Numbered from the stretch's first letter, positions 8,969-17,925 are shown. The stretch: DNA of 64,000 nucleotides from Chlamydia avium 10DC88 (GCF_000583875.1 NZ_CP006571.1:124001-188000); one strand, 5' to 3'. The notes: generated by a model from the letters alone, not told the origin. Made by a program: numbers and translations.

Positions 8969-10408
8969 TTAGATGAAGCCTAGAGCTATTGTGTTGGCTT
9001 TTCCTGCTTGTTCTACCAGTTCTCGTTGAGAGTTTGGATCGAACCATTCCTCCTCCTCATCATCACTCTCTTCTGCTTGTGGCACTCTCCCGGTAGCACC
9101 TTCAGTAGCACCTCCGGTAGCACCTTCAGTAGCACCTCCGGTAGTACCATCAGTAGCACTCCCGACAGCACCTCCAGTAGCGCCTCTAAGAATAGCTCCA
9201 GCGGCATCTCCAGTGCCCCCGCCGACAGTACCTTTAATAATAATTTTAGGAATAACTCCTCCACTAGTAGAACCTTTAGGAGAAGAGCTATCTTTTCTAA
9301 TTCTCGAACCATCAATACCATCCCCATCTTCATTCATAAAGGTGATAGAAGTCGTTCTAGAACGTAGACTAGGTCTAGTGTTTATGAAGTTAATGATTTG
9401 CATTAATAATGGCCATGTATCTTCAGGAGGATTACCCTTTTCATCTACAGGGACCAGTCTCAATGCAAGTAAGCTACAAAGGAGAAACTTTAGGAATGTC
9501 GATTTTGTTACTGTAAGCCCATAATTACCCTCTCCTACTTGATGTTGGAAACACGGACTCCCTAGTAGTAGGAAATAGAAGGCATTTTTTACTATGTTTG
9601 TAATTAAAGAAGCATCCTTACCTACATATTGGTTTCTTCCTGTTATTGCATTACGGCAAAGAATACCTTTTAGCTGACATTTCAATTTCTTCCATTTTAC
9701 TGGTTGCATGAGAGTAGGAGCTGTTGCTGAGTGACCGGTAGTAATCCAAACATGAGTAGGAGTCTGTATTTGTACGCTATGGAATCCCATTCTAACAGCT
9801 TTTGTTTCTTCTCCTCCTATTTTAGGAAGAGATCCTTGAGAATCACTGATCTCAAAGAGTTCTTTTTGTAGGTGTTTACTGAAGAATTCCTGTATTTGTG
9901 TTTGAGCAGTTTTACAACACTGTTCTAAATGATCTCTTTCTTGATCAGTTAGAGTTCTTCCTAACAGAACGCTACTACAATCCAGACCTGATGCCTGTAT
10001 TCCTACACCTGCTACGATGGGGCCGTAACGCTCTTGTAATTCCTTAAGAAATGCTGTGTCAGGATGTGGCATTTGGCCTTCATTATCATTTATAACACAA
10101 GCACATAGACATTGGAAACAATGAGATAGCCAGCTGGGGCAGTGACTTTCACACCAAGGAGAGCAGGAGTCTCTACAGTACCTAGCACCTTGTTGTGTAT
10201 GCTGATTATCAATAAGTGAAGAAAGTAGATGACCTGCTTTTTGCATAGCTTCTAAGACACTCTCATCGCCCCCTTGAATGTTAAAGGATATATTTTGAGT
10301 TAGTTGCGGTTGCGAAGTGACAACAGGAGTAGATCCAGATGATTGATCCCTGTCTTCTTGTTGTGTTTGCTGATAATGACAACTGCAGCTGGGGAGAGGG
10401 AAGCACAT
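8969..10408 (-). CDS. Cys-rich hypothetical protein 1 (tandem paralogue, intact)
   Basis: A 479-residue protein I do not recognise. Residues 1-60 are polar and Gln/Ser-rich. About 75-107 is a Cys cluster (RYCRDSCSPWCESHCPSW, then HCFQCLCACVI). It is followed by a helical middle (LKELQERYGPIVAG, LTDQERDHLEQCCKTAQ), a second Cys-bearing part ending CSLLALRLVPVDEKGN, a low-complexity Gly/Ala/Thr/Glu tail (about 380-440) and an acidic EESDDEEEEW motif. There is no signal peptide and no clear membrane helix. The gene at 10815-12298 is a paralogue with the same order of blocks. Cys richness, disorder and lineage restriction would fit a secreted effector or envelope protein, but that is inference. 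About 400 bp of AT-rich DNA lie upstream. Confidence 0.8.
   Translation of the reverse strand: MCFPLPSCSCHYQQTQQEDRDQSSGSTPVVTSQPQLTQNISFNIQGGDESVLEAMQKAGHLLSSLIDNQHTQQGARYCRDSCSPWCESHCPSWLSHCFQCLCACVINDNEGQMPHPDTAFLKELQERYGPIVAGVGIQASGLDCSSVLLGRTLTDQERDHLEQCCKTAQTQIQEFFSKHLQKELFEISDSQGSLPKIGGEETKAVRMGFHSVQIQTPTHVWITTGHSATAPTLMQPVKWKKLKCQLKGILCRNAITGRNQYVGKDASLITNIVKNAFYFLLLGSPCFQHQVGEGNYGLTVTKSTFLKFLLCSLLALRLVPVDEKGNPPEDTWPLLMQIINFINTRPSLRSRTTSITFMNEDGDGIDGSRIRKDSSSPKGSTSGGVIPKIIIKGTVGGGTGDAAGAILRGATGGAVGSATDGTTGGATEGATGGATEGATGRVPQAEESDDEEEEWFDPNSQRELVEQAGKANTIALGFI
9091..9186. repeat. 24-bp tandem repeat inside Cys-rich protein 1
   Basis: Four adjacent 24-bp units start at 9091, 9115, 9139 and 9163. 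The first two are identical (CGGTAGCACCTTCAGTAGCA plus CCTC) and the other two are diverged. They encode the Gly-Gly-Ala-Thr-Glu-Gly-Ala-Thr type tail. The unit is a multiple of three, so copy change alters length and not frame. Confidence 0.85.
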
Positions 10409-10814
10409 ATAATTCCTCGAAATGTTAAAAATGAGATGTCGTTTACATATTTATGTTATTTTTCCCTGGTCCATTTTTGATTAGTTCAGCAATTTTGTCC
10501 ACGAATATGGCTACAAATCGTTGATTTTCAGCTTTTTATAAAAGTCAATTTTTGAATTGATGATAATTCAATATGTAAATTGAAATAGTTTAAGCTTGTT
10601 TTTTCGTTAGACGTTAGTCTCTGTCTGTTGCTATATTTTTCTACAAATCAATCAATTACTAATTAACTTTAGCATCGATTGTACTGTTGTACGTCTCTTT
10701 TTTTTGTAGAGTGATTCCTCTTGTATAAAAAATATGAGATCACATAGCAGATGCTTTAAAGTAAGTTTAGAGAAATGAAAGGATTTGTAAGAGAAAAATT
10801 TAGAACAATTTCTC
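10409..10814. other. Intergenic, AT-rich, no gene seen
   Basis: 406 bp between the two Cys-rich genes. It is AT-rich with stops in all frames and no fragment that reads like protein. It must hold the promoter of the intact Cys-rich gene and the end of the split one; I could not pick a convincing hairpin or a -35/-10 pair. Confidence 0.6.
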
Positions 10815-11384
10815 TTATTTAATTGGAGTCATTAATTGTATAGCTGCAAAGAGTTTTGTTAACTTGCTTGCGTTAGCAAGAACTTCTTCTTGTCTGTGGA
10901 TTTCATTATCCCCCTCATTATTCCTATCCTCCCTCTCTTGTTGTCGCACTTTTTCAGGTGCCTGATAGTCATCAGCAGGCGAGGATACTTGTCCTGATTG
11001 TGATTCTGAAGATATAACACTTGCTTGACGTGTCAGTGGTTTTTTAGATGTAGATGAGGATGTAGATGCAGACATAAGTGATGCTTCTGCACGACTTCGA
11101 TATATTCTTTGTGCACTTAGGAAAATTTTCATAAAAGGATCGTCAGGATTTGCGATGTCTACTTGTGATTTTCCTGAAGAATCAACAGGGATATAGCCAC
11201 AGCAAAGTAAGATTAACATGAGCAATCTTATAAAATCTTCCAGCTCATATGCAGGGCAACCGCCACTTTTGATTAAAGGAGAATTCGGTCCTGCAGAGAT
11301 GGTAAGGAATTTTTCAAAGATCCAAACAATTAAGTGGGCTTTTTCAAAACCTAAAGTACCTATTTGTCCAGTGAGTAAAGACAT
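10815..11384 (-). CDS. Cys-rich protein 2, C-terminal part (downstream of frame change)
   Basis: A 189-residue frame. Its first part matches the C-terminal half of the intact paralogue: LMLILLCCGYIPVDSSGK aligns with LCSLLALRLVPVDEKGN, and IYRSRAEAS with RPSLRSR. The end is a polar, Ser/Gln/Glu-rich tail with charged repeats (KVRQQEREDRNNEGDNE). The ATG overlaps the stop of the upstream frame by one base (TAATG), which would allow re-initiation. However, the frame stays open upstream of this ATG for at least 20 codons, so the paralogy argues for one original gene with a -1 frame change around 11402-11410. It may be a real second cistron, a frameshift product or the tail of a pseudogene. Confidence 0.6.
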   Translation of the reverse strand: MSLLTGQIGTLGFEKAHLIVWIFEKFLTISAGPNSPLIKSGGCPAYELEDFIRLLMLILLCCGYIPVDSSGKSQVDIANPDDPFMKIFLSAQRIYRSRAEASLMSASTSSSTSKKPLTRQASVISSESQSGQVSSPADDYQAPEKVRQQEREDRNNEGDNEIHRQEEVLANASKLTKLFAAIQLMTPIK

Positions 11385-12298
11385 TACTGTAAGATTGGAA
11401 AGAAATTTTTGAGCAATTTTTCCTTGATATTTGGATGCCGATGCCGGGCAAGGAATTCCTGTACCAATAGAACTGCTACGATCATCTTCGTCATTTGCTG
11501 ATGAGCTTGCGTTTTTTTTGTGTCAATTAACCAACATGGGGGAGGGCTGGGTGTGTGTTCGGGGTTCGTCCATTGTTGAGATCCTATGATCCCTAAAAGA
11601 ATAGGCAATACCTCTTGCAATGGTTGATTGTCTGGTATAGAAGAAAGTAAGGTATGAGCAAGTTCTTGAGAAAGACTTTGCATTCCTCCTGAGTATAGCC
11701 TTTTAGCTTCTTTACAAGCTTCTTCTAGTTGAGTTTGTTGCTCCTCTGTTAGTTGTTCTCCATTTTGCACCATTCTCCATAAATTTAAATCTACATTTGT
11801 TAGTGCTAGTCCCAAGGAAATAGGCCCATATAATTCCCGTAGTGTTTCAACAACTTCTGGAATATTACTTGTGCTTGTGCTTTCTATAATGCAGCATGCT
11901 TTGAAACAGTCACAAAACCATCTCCCAAAGGTTCCACAATGTCTTGAGAAAGGACCAGAACATTGATCATAACAAACAGTACACCCGCGTTGTGTTCGTG
12001 GATGCTCAATTATTGAGCTTACTAGCGAGACAATTTGGCTGACTTGTTCTGCTATGTTCACACCATCTCCCGCCCCTAATTGAATTGTTACTCCTCCCAC
12101 ATTTAGTCCTCCTGGTTGAGTAGTAACAACACTACTAGCAGCAACACTACTAGCAGCAGCACTACTAGTGGCAGCACTACTAGAAGCAGCACCACCTGGA
12201 TTATCAGTTGTGGAGCTGGAGGTAGGATTTTCTTCATTATCGGTATTATCGTTTCCTGCTACTTTAGTAAACCGAAAAAAGGGAAAGCTGAGTGCCAT
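11384..12298 (-). CDS. Cys-rich protein 2, N-terminal part
   Basis: A 304-residue frame, paralogous to the gene at 8969-10408. Residues 20-70 are a Ser/Ala/Thr low-complexity stretch. About 105-140 is the Cys cluster (GCTVCYDQCSGPFSRHC, then WFCDCFKACCII), with spacing similar to the paralogue's. Then come LRELYGPISLGL (compare LQERYGPIVAGV) and LTEEQQTQLEEACKEAK (compare LTDQERDHLEQCCKTAQ). It stops 15 codons after leaving the alignable region, in KNFFPILQ. A good SD (AGGAGG) lies 5 nt upstream of the ATG at 12298, in strong contrast to the weaker start of the downstream frame. Function unknown; possible secreted effector. Confidence 0.7.
   Translation of the reverse strand: MALSFPFFRFTKVAGNDNTDNEENPTSSSTTDNPGGAASSSAATSSAAASSVAASSVVTTQPGGLNVGGVTIQLGAGDGVNIAEQVSQIVSLVSSIIEHPRTQRGCTVCYDQCSGPFSRHCGTFGRWFCDCFKACCIIESTSTSNIPEVVETLRELYGPISLGLALTNVDLNLWRMVQNGEQLTEEQQTQLEEACKEAKRLYSGGMQSLSQELAHTLLSSIPDNQPLQEVLPILLGIIGSQQWTNPEHTPSPPPCWLIDTKKTQAHQQMTKMIVAVLLVQEFLARHRHPNIKEKLLKNFFPILQ
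12131..12190. repeat. 15-bp tandem repeat inside Cys-rich protein 2
   Basis: Four 15-bp units start at 12131, 12146, 12161 and 12176, each beginning ACTACTAG and ending in GC-A/G-AC or GCAGC. They encode Ala/Ser/Val blocks such as AASSVAASSV. They sit at the opposite end of the protein from the repeat in the intact paralogue. The frame-preserving unit would allow length variation. Confidence 0.8.
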
Positions 12299-12432
12299 AC
12301 ATTTCCTCCTTAGATTTTATAATTTTTTTCAGACAGCATAAACATCGAGATTCCTATGTTATTTCCGATATTTCCGTTGTATCGGGAAAATTGGGAAGAG
12401 GATTGTAAAATAATTTTTTTAAAATATCTATT

Positions 12433-12471
12433 TTAAAAAAATCACGGGAGGCCTATGGCTGGTGGCTTCCC
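12433..12471 (-). terminator. Minus-strand intrinsic terminator ending a decayed gene
   Basis: Arms at 12464-12471 and 12446-12453 (GGGAAGCC against GGCCTCCC on the minus strand, one G-T pair), loop of 10 nt. On the minus strand it is followed by GTGA and T7. It lies 135 bp upstream of the start of Cys-rich protein 2, so it stops transcription arriving from the 12.5-13.4 kb side. The stop codon of the decayed frame lies inside it. Confidence 0.7.
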
Positions 12472-12841
12472 ATACTTGTTGCTAAGGTAGTCATTGGAAT
12501 TTCCATGGAGTTAGGAATATGGAATTCAGTGATCTCATGTGAGTTTTTATCTAGTTTGATCTGTAGTCACTTGAAGGAATGATTTTTTCCTTTTGATTTA
12601 AAAACTCTTCATAGATGGATATATCTTTGTAGATATATGGAGAGGGTTTCTGTCTGTCATATTCTAATACTTTGGATTTGTGTTGAATGTTCTCTTATGA
12701 ATGAGAAAATGTATTGAGATTGGGGTATGAAGTAGCCATTTTTAATTAAATTGTGTCTAGATTCATAGAGTTTTTAGTTAACAAATGGGATTTTATTGAT
12801 AATACATTGCTTGGCAACAGAGGGTAATGTGTTTCTTGTGG
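12453..12841 (-). pseudogene. Decayed protein-coding gene, broken in several frames
   Basis: Four overlapping minus-strand pieces read like protein but in different frames. 12841-12746 reads PQETHYPLLPSNVLSIKS and onwards. 12773-12657 reads NGYFIPQSQYIFSFIREH. 12694-12551 reads EYDRQKPSPYIYKDISIYEE then FLNQKEKIIPSSDYRSN. 12566-12453 reads LDKNSHEITEFHIPNSMEIP then MTTLATSMGSHQP and a stop. The last piece ends inside an intrinsic terminator in the same direction. None is long enough or has a start to be a gene now. I do not recognise the family. The fragments suggest at least three frame breaks; decay may extend further towards the tRNA. Confidence 0.5.
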
Positions 12842-13326
12842 TTAGCAATCAGGAAAGCAAGAAGTACAGTGCTCAGATATAATTAAAACTAGATTCTCTT
12901 AACGAAAAAAGTTAATATGGATCAAATAGCTCTTGGCATACTTTCAATCCCCCTGAAAATATGCTGAGAGCGCTTTTATTTATTTTTTAGAAGAGATGTT
13001 TTTTGTTTTTTTGATGCAAAAAACACAGGTAGATCTTTTCATGATATGTATAATTTCGCTGTAGTGTTTCTGCTATTTCCTGCTCTTGCTACTGTGTTTT
13101 CTATTTATGAAACTAGTACTGATGAGTAGAGACTTTCTACGATATCTAGGAGCAGTATTCTGCTCTTATTTAGATTGATTTGTAGTATATTAAATATAGA
13201 AGATTGGCTTTTGAGTGAGGTAGGCACTATTTTCATTAGCTGCTTGAAGGGGAATCTTCTATTACTTATGTCCTATAAGTACTGGGGATTAACAGGGAAG
13301 AAGGAATCTTTCAAGAAAAAGAAACT
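12842..13326. other. Spacer between decayed gene and tRNA-Ser
   Basis: 485 bp without an intact gene. On the minus strand a few short pieces look coding (for example GGLKVCQELFDPY ending near 12915), so this may be the eroded 5' part of the same decayed gene. A plus-strand frame at 13175-13444 runs through the tRNA gene and is not credible. Confidence 0.45.
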
Positions 13327-13413
13327 CGGAAGAGAAGGGATTCGAACCCCCGGTTCCCGCAAGAGAACTTCTGATTTCGAATCAGATGCATTCGACCACT
13401 CTGCCACTCTTCC
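13327..13413 (-). tRNA. tRNA-Ser (anticodon CGA)
   Basis: An 87-nt class II tRNA on the minus strand. The acceptor stem GGAAGAG (13407-13413) pairs with CTCTTCC (13328-13334), with discriminator G. The anticodon stem is TCTGA/TCAGA around loop TTCGAAA, giving anticodon CGA, which reads UCG. A long variable arm follows (CTC TTGCG GGAA region), and the T loop reads GGGTTCGAATCCC with the loop TTCGAAT. The CCA end is not encoded. Confidence 0.95.
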
Positions 13414-13739
13414 ATGCAATAATAGTTTAAGTTTTCTCTATTAGGAAATCAAGTTATCAACAATAATTTTCTTTTTTAAGGTATCTTGTTTATAATCAGC
13501 AGATTATATTTATTGCGTTATTCCTCTTTTCATGAAAAAAGAAACTATTAACTAGTATCTTTTTGATTATAAGAAAGATAGGGGTTGTTTTTTCTTGTTG
13601 CTTCTTCTAGTTTGAATATCTTATTGAGTTATCATTTCTATATAAGATCATTAGGTAAGGTTTGCATAATAAAAGCGTATCAAAAGTAGATTATTTGTTT
13701 TAAAATAAATTAAAGGCTTTTGTTTTTTTAATTTTTATT
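13414..13739. other. Intergenic, AT-rich, promoter region only
   Basis: 326 bp between divergent tRNA-Ser and the yyaL-like gene. It is strongly AT-rich with no open frame of note. It must carry both promoters. I see no clear hairpin. Confidence 0.6.
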
Positions 13740-15844
13740 ATGTCGCAGCCTCTATACACAAACAAGTTAATTGCAGAGAAATCTCCTTACCTACTTCTTT
13801 ATGCTCATACGCCAGTAAATTGGTATCCATGGGGTAGTGAGGCTTTCGCTCTTGCACAGTCTCAAGATAAACCTATTTTTCTTTCTATAGGCTGTGCACA
13901 TTCTCGTGGATGTCGAGTTATGCTTCAGGAAAGTTTTGTAAATCCTGAAGTTGCCGCAATGCTTAATGAATATTTCGTTAATATTAAAGTAGATAAGGAG
14001 GAATTACCTCACGTAGCTAATCTTTATTTTGATCTTGCACAGCTACTTGCTGTATCAGGAGAAGGGCCGAGTATCTCTTCTTGGCCTTTGAACGTATTTT
14101 TAACCCCAGATTTACTCCCCTTTTTTTCTGTGAATTATTTAAGTGCTGAAGAAAAATTAGGGATGCCCTCATTTTCTCAAATGATTGAAAGACTGTACGC
14201 TATGTGGGAAGATTGTGAAGAGAGAGAGATTCTCGTTCGGCAGGCACATAAAGTTATTGAAATTGCTTCTTTTATAGAAAAATGTTCCAAAAAAGAATTA
14301 TTGGAAGAACAAGTTCTTTCCCAAACTGTAGCTGCCATCTATCGTGATATTGATCCCCATTATGGGGGGATCAAATCTTTTCCAAAGACCCCACCTGCCT
14401 TACTTATTCAATTCTTATTGCGTTATGGTATTGAATATCAAGATAGTCGTAGTTTATTTTTTGTAGATCGTTCATTGCATATGATGGCTAATGGAGGAAT
14501 TTTTGATCATTTAGGGGGAGGATTTTATTGTTATACTATAGATGATAAATGGTTAATCCCTTGTTTTGAAAAACAACTAATTGATAATGCATTGTTGCTT
14601 TTAGATTACCTAGATGCTGGGATATGCTTAAATCAGCCTCGGTATCTATCTATTGCAAAACAAGTACTCCACTATGTGCTTACAGCATTGTATCACCCTG
14701 AAGTAGGTGCTTTTTATACTTCGGAACAGGGAGAGTCTTGGGGAACGTCAGGAAAGTATCTAGCATGGTCAGGAGAGGAAATCCGCGAAGTCTTAGGAGA
14801 AAGAGCAGATTTATTTTGTGAATATTTCGGGATTTCTAGAGAGGGGTTTTGCAATGGAAAAAACATTCTCCACATTCCTGATCATATTGACTTAGAAGAA
14901 ATTGCTGAGAAATATCATTGCTCGGTTGAAGAATTCTTTGAAATTTTAGATAGACTAAAAGAAAAGTTACGCTTGCATAGAGAAACAAAGCTCCATTCGT
15001 TTAAAGATGACCAATGTTTGGCTTTTCATAACGGATGGATGGTTCATACTCTTGTGTGTGCTGGGAGAATGTTAGGAGAGCATCACTACATTGCTATAGC
15101 TCAAAAATGTGGGGAGTTTATTCGTAACCATTTATGTGCAAAGACAACGTTATTACGTAGATGGAAGGAAGGAGAAGCAAAATATTCTGCAGGTTTGGAA
15201 GATTATGGAGCAGTGATCTTGGGTTTTCTTTCTTTATATGAATCGGGATATGGAGCTCAATGGTTACTATTTGCTGAAGAACTCATGCAGGAAGTGTTAA
15301 TTTTTTCCGTTCTGAGAGCGGAGGATTTTATACTACAGATGGTCGAGATGCTTATTTGCTGTTCCAACAAGAAAGTGTTTCCGATGGGGAAAGTATCTCT
15401 GGAAGCGCGTTGATTTGTCAAGCTTTGATTAAGCTGCATATGCTTACCGAGAAAAAACATTATTTGACTCATGCTGAGGACACTTTACAATTGAGTCAAT
15501 CTCGTTGGCATACGCATAAATTTTCCTCTATGGGAAGTTTAATAGCAGCACAAACCTATTTTTCACGTAACCATAAAAAAATTCTTATTTCTCTCGCCCA
15601 TGAAGAAGATCGCAGGATAATTTTATCTTATTTTTCCGGACTTTTTGCTCCTTATGTATCTTTAGTATGGATGAAACAAGGCGAGAGAGAGTTGCTAGAA
15701 CGTCTTCTCCCTGAACATGAACATGTTCTCATTCCCAAAGAAGGCCAGAGTTCGTCGATTATTTGTGTTATTGAGCCTGGAATGGGAAGAAAATTTTCAA
15801 ATATTGAAGATTTTTGCCTCTATTTAAAAGAGCAAACTTTGTAA
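13740..15844 (+). pseudogene. YyaL/SSP411-type thioredoxin-fold protein, frame-broken near its 3' third
   Basis: Residues 1-170 match the N-terminal thioredoxin-like domain of the YyaL/DUF255 family ([54 protein letters not shown]). An alpha/alpha-toroid region follows ([36 protein letters not shown]). The first frame ends at 15413. The homologous continuation ([20 protein letters not shown]) is in the -1 frame and runs from about 15305 to 15844. The switch falls at a T6 run (15301-15306): one extra T restores a protein of about 700 residues, the usual family length. The family's CHWC active site is replaced by HSRGC here. It is CT356-like by position. Either pseudogene, sequence error or slippage-rescued gene. 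Confidence 0.8.
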
Positions 15845-15947
15845 ATAGATTCCTTAGTTTTTTAGAAGGTTCTTCTCAAAGTGGCTAAAATTTTGGGAAT
15901 TTCTTATATTGAATCCCAATATGAGGAACTATGGGGAGTAACAAGTT

Positions 15948-17018
15948 ATGAAGAGCAGAATCTTGAGTATTTTTTCTCTAGTAGGTTTATGCTTCTCGGG
16001 ACCTCTAATGGGAGATCCCTCTTTACTTTCTCCATCTTCCAGTTATTTAGAAACATCTCCGGAAGATCCCTCAGGAATTGCTATCCACGATCGGGTTTTA
16101 TTTAAAGTTGATGAAAATACAGTAGTAACAACTTTAGATGTAATACAGAAATTAAATTTACTCTTTGCTTCCTCTTATCCTCATCTTTTGGATTCTTTTT
16201 CTGCACGCTCGCAGTATTATACTTCTATGTGGCCCATAGTTTTAGAGTCCGTTATTGATGAATTTCTTATGGTTGCAGATGCTAAATCTAAAAAGATTTT
16301 TATAGATCCTACAACAGTTAACCAAGAAATAGAAGCTATGTTTGGTAGGGATCTCTCTTCTTTTTATTTATATTTTGATATGACTCCTGAAGATATTTTT
16401 AATGTTGTTCATCGTACACTTGTTTCTCAAAGAGTCTTGGGAATGATGGTACGTTCGAAGGTTATGTTAAAGGTAACCCCAGGAAAAATTAGAGAACATT
16501 ATAATGCATTGGCTGAAGAAGCTTCTAAAACCTCTGTCTGGAAATACCGCGTAATTACCGTTAAAGCATCCACAGAGTCTTTGGCTAGTCAAATTGCGGA
16601 TAAAGTGTGCTCACAGTTGAATGAAACCCGTACATGGAATAAAGAGCGTCTTTATTCTCTAGTTCTTTCTCAGGGCGGACAATTAATGTATTCTGAAGAG
16701 TTTGTTCGTAATGATAAAGAGCTTTCGGATTCTCATAAAAATGAATTGCTGAGTGTTGATTATCCCCAGTGCATTTGTGGTCAGCCTAAACTATATAAAT
16801 CCGGATATAAAATTCATGTGCTTTTAGATAAGTCTCCTATGGTAATGCAACCTCTGGAAGAATTAGAGATGCAGATTAAGCAAACCCTATTTATGAATTA
16901 TGCAGTGGAAATAGAAGCTCAATATAAAGAAAAATTACGCTCGCGTTATGGTTTTGATAGTTCTATAATTGCCACACTGCTTTCTCAAGAAGCACCTCCA
17001 TTATTTTCTCTACTTTAG
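15948..17018 (+). CDS. Exported SurA/parvulin-type foldase candidate (CT355-like)
   Basis: A 356-residue protein with a signal peptide ([22 protein letters not shown]). The mature part starts [24 protein letters not shown], which resembles the SurA N-terminus ('ivavVn..vI..sdv..rl'). Helices follow, including one with [27 protein letters not shown], as in SurA-N domains. A parvulin-like stretch may sit at about 190-310 ([12 protein letters not shown]...), but the catalytic pattern is not clear. It is directly upstream of rsmA (8 bp), as surA is near rsmA/ksgA in E. coli. I infer a periplasmic outer-membrane-protein chaperone with moderate certainty. Confidence 0.65.
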   Translation: MKSRILSIFSLVGLCFSGPLMGDPSLLSPSSSYLETSPEDPSGIAIHDRVLFKVDENTVVTTLDVIQKLNLLFASSYPHLLDSFSARSQYYTSMWPIVLESVIDEFLMVADAKSKKIFIDPTTVNQEIEAMFGRDLSSFYLYFDMTPEDIFNVVHRTLVSQRVLGMMVRSKVMLKVTPGKIREHYNALAEEASKTSVWKYRVITVKASTESLASQIADKVCSQLNETRTWNKERLYSLVLSQGGQLMYSEEFVRNDKELSDSHKNELLSVDYPQCICGQPKLYKSGYKIHVLLDKSPMVMQPLEELEMQIKQTLFMNYAVEIEAQYKEKLRSRYGFDSSIIATLLSQEAPPLFSLL

Positions 17019-17026
17019 GAGATCTT

Positions 17027-17866
17027 TTGTCACGTAGTTCCCCTGAACAGCTCATACGATTTTTAAAAGAAGTTCGTGGTCATCCAAAAAAGGGGTTGTC
17101 GCAAAATTTTTTAATTGATGGGAACATATTAAAAAAAATTCTAGAAGTCTCTTCCGTGCAGAAAGGAGATTGGGTATTAGAAATTGGCCCTGGGTATGGA
17201 GCTCTTACCGAGGTTTTGGTTAATCAGGGAGCTCACGTCATTGCACTAGAGAAGGATAGCATGTTTGAGGGAGCTCTTCGCTTTTTGTCCATAAATTTAA
17301 AAATTATCGATGCTTGTAAGTACCCTTTAACAAATTTATCTCAAGAAGGTTGGCAGGGGAAAGGACGTATTATTGCTAATCTTCCATATCACATTACTAC
17401 GCCTTTATTAATAAAATTTTTTACAGAGACTCCTCATCAATGGAAGACAGTAACTGTGATGGTACAAGATGAAGTTGCTCGTCGTATCACAGCGCAGCCG
17501 GGAGGAAAAGATTATAGTGCTATTACAGTCTTCCTTAATTTCTTTGCTGATGTACACTATGCATTTAAGGTTAATCCAGGATGTTTTTTCCCAAAACCTC
17601 AAGTTGCTTCAGCTGTTGTTCACATGACAGTCAAAGATTCTTTTCCTCTGAAGGATCAGGATCATGCTGCATTTTTTACTCTCACAAGAACAGCATTTGG
17701 AAAAAGAAGAAAGTTTTTAGTTAATGCATTGAAAGATCTTTATCCTAAAGAAAAAGTTCTCCTTGCTCTTCAGAAGTTACATTTTTCCGAGAAAGTACGT
17801 CCAGAAATCTTATCATTACATGATTATTTAAATCTTTTTTATTTTCTCTCTCAATCTAGTCTATAA
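17027..17866 (+). CDS. rsmA: 16S rRNA dimethyladenosine transferase
   Basis: A 279-residue KsgA/RsmA enzyme. It dimethylates A1518 and A1519 of 16S rRNA (E. coli numbering) using SAM. Visible motifs are GLSQNFLID (N-terminal), [15 protein letters not shown] (SAM motif I), [11 protein letters not shown] (motif IV; NLPY is catalytic) and the C-terminal KPQVASAVV. The start is TTG at 17027, chosen because AGGAG (17017-17021) lies 5 nt upstream and the family N-terminus follows at once. It probably shares a transcript with the gene 8 bp upstream. A hairpin lies 29 bp downstream. Confidence 0.95.
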   Translation: MSRSSPEQLIRFLKEVRGHPKKGLSQNFLIDGNILKKILEVSSVQKGDWVLEIGPGYGALTEVLVNQGAHVIALEKDSMFEGALRFLSINLKIIDACKYPLTNLSQEGWQGKGRIIANLPYHITTPLLIKFFTETPHQWKTVTVMVQDEVARRITAQPGGKDYSAITVFLNFFADVHYAFKVNPGCFFPKPQVASAVVHMTVKDSFPLKDQDHAAFFTLTRTAFGKRRKFLVNALKDLYPKEKVLLALQKLHFSEKVRPEILSLHDYLNLFYFLSQSSL

Positions 17867-17895
17867 ATTTCAAAACATTCTTTTAATAAAAAATA

Positions 17896-17925
17896 AATTA
17901 AAAGTTCACTTTTAATTATTTTTAA
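17896..17925 (+). terminator. Probable terminator after rsmA
   Basis: Perfect 9-bp arms AATTAAAAG (17896-17904) and CTTTTAATT (17909-17917) with loop TTCA, followed by ATTTTT. It is AT-only apart from one G-C pair at the loop, so it is weak. Confidence 0.5.

Noticed and set aside
9008-9367. Ser-rich plus-strand frame opposite Cys-rich gene 1
   Set aside because: It is the antisense of the repeat-bearing tail, and its composition is only a shadow of that repeat.
11340-11400. Stem or pseudoknot stimulating the -1 slip in Cys-rich protein 2
   Set aside because: Only a 5-bp AGTAA/TTACT pairing is seen, which is too weak to claim.
13175-13444. Plus-strand frame of 89 codons
   Set aside because: It runs through the tRNA-Ser gene on the other strand and has no SD.
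15257-15472. Minus-strand frame over the yyaL break
   Set aside because: It is antisense to the YyaL continuation and lacks any family similarity.
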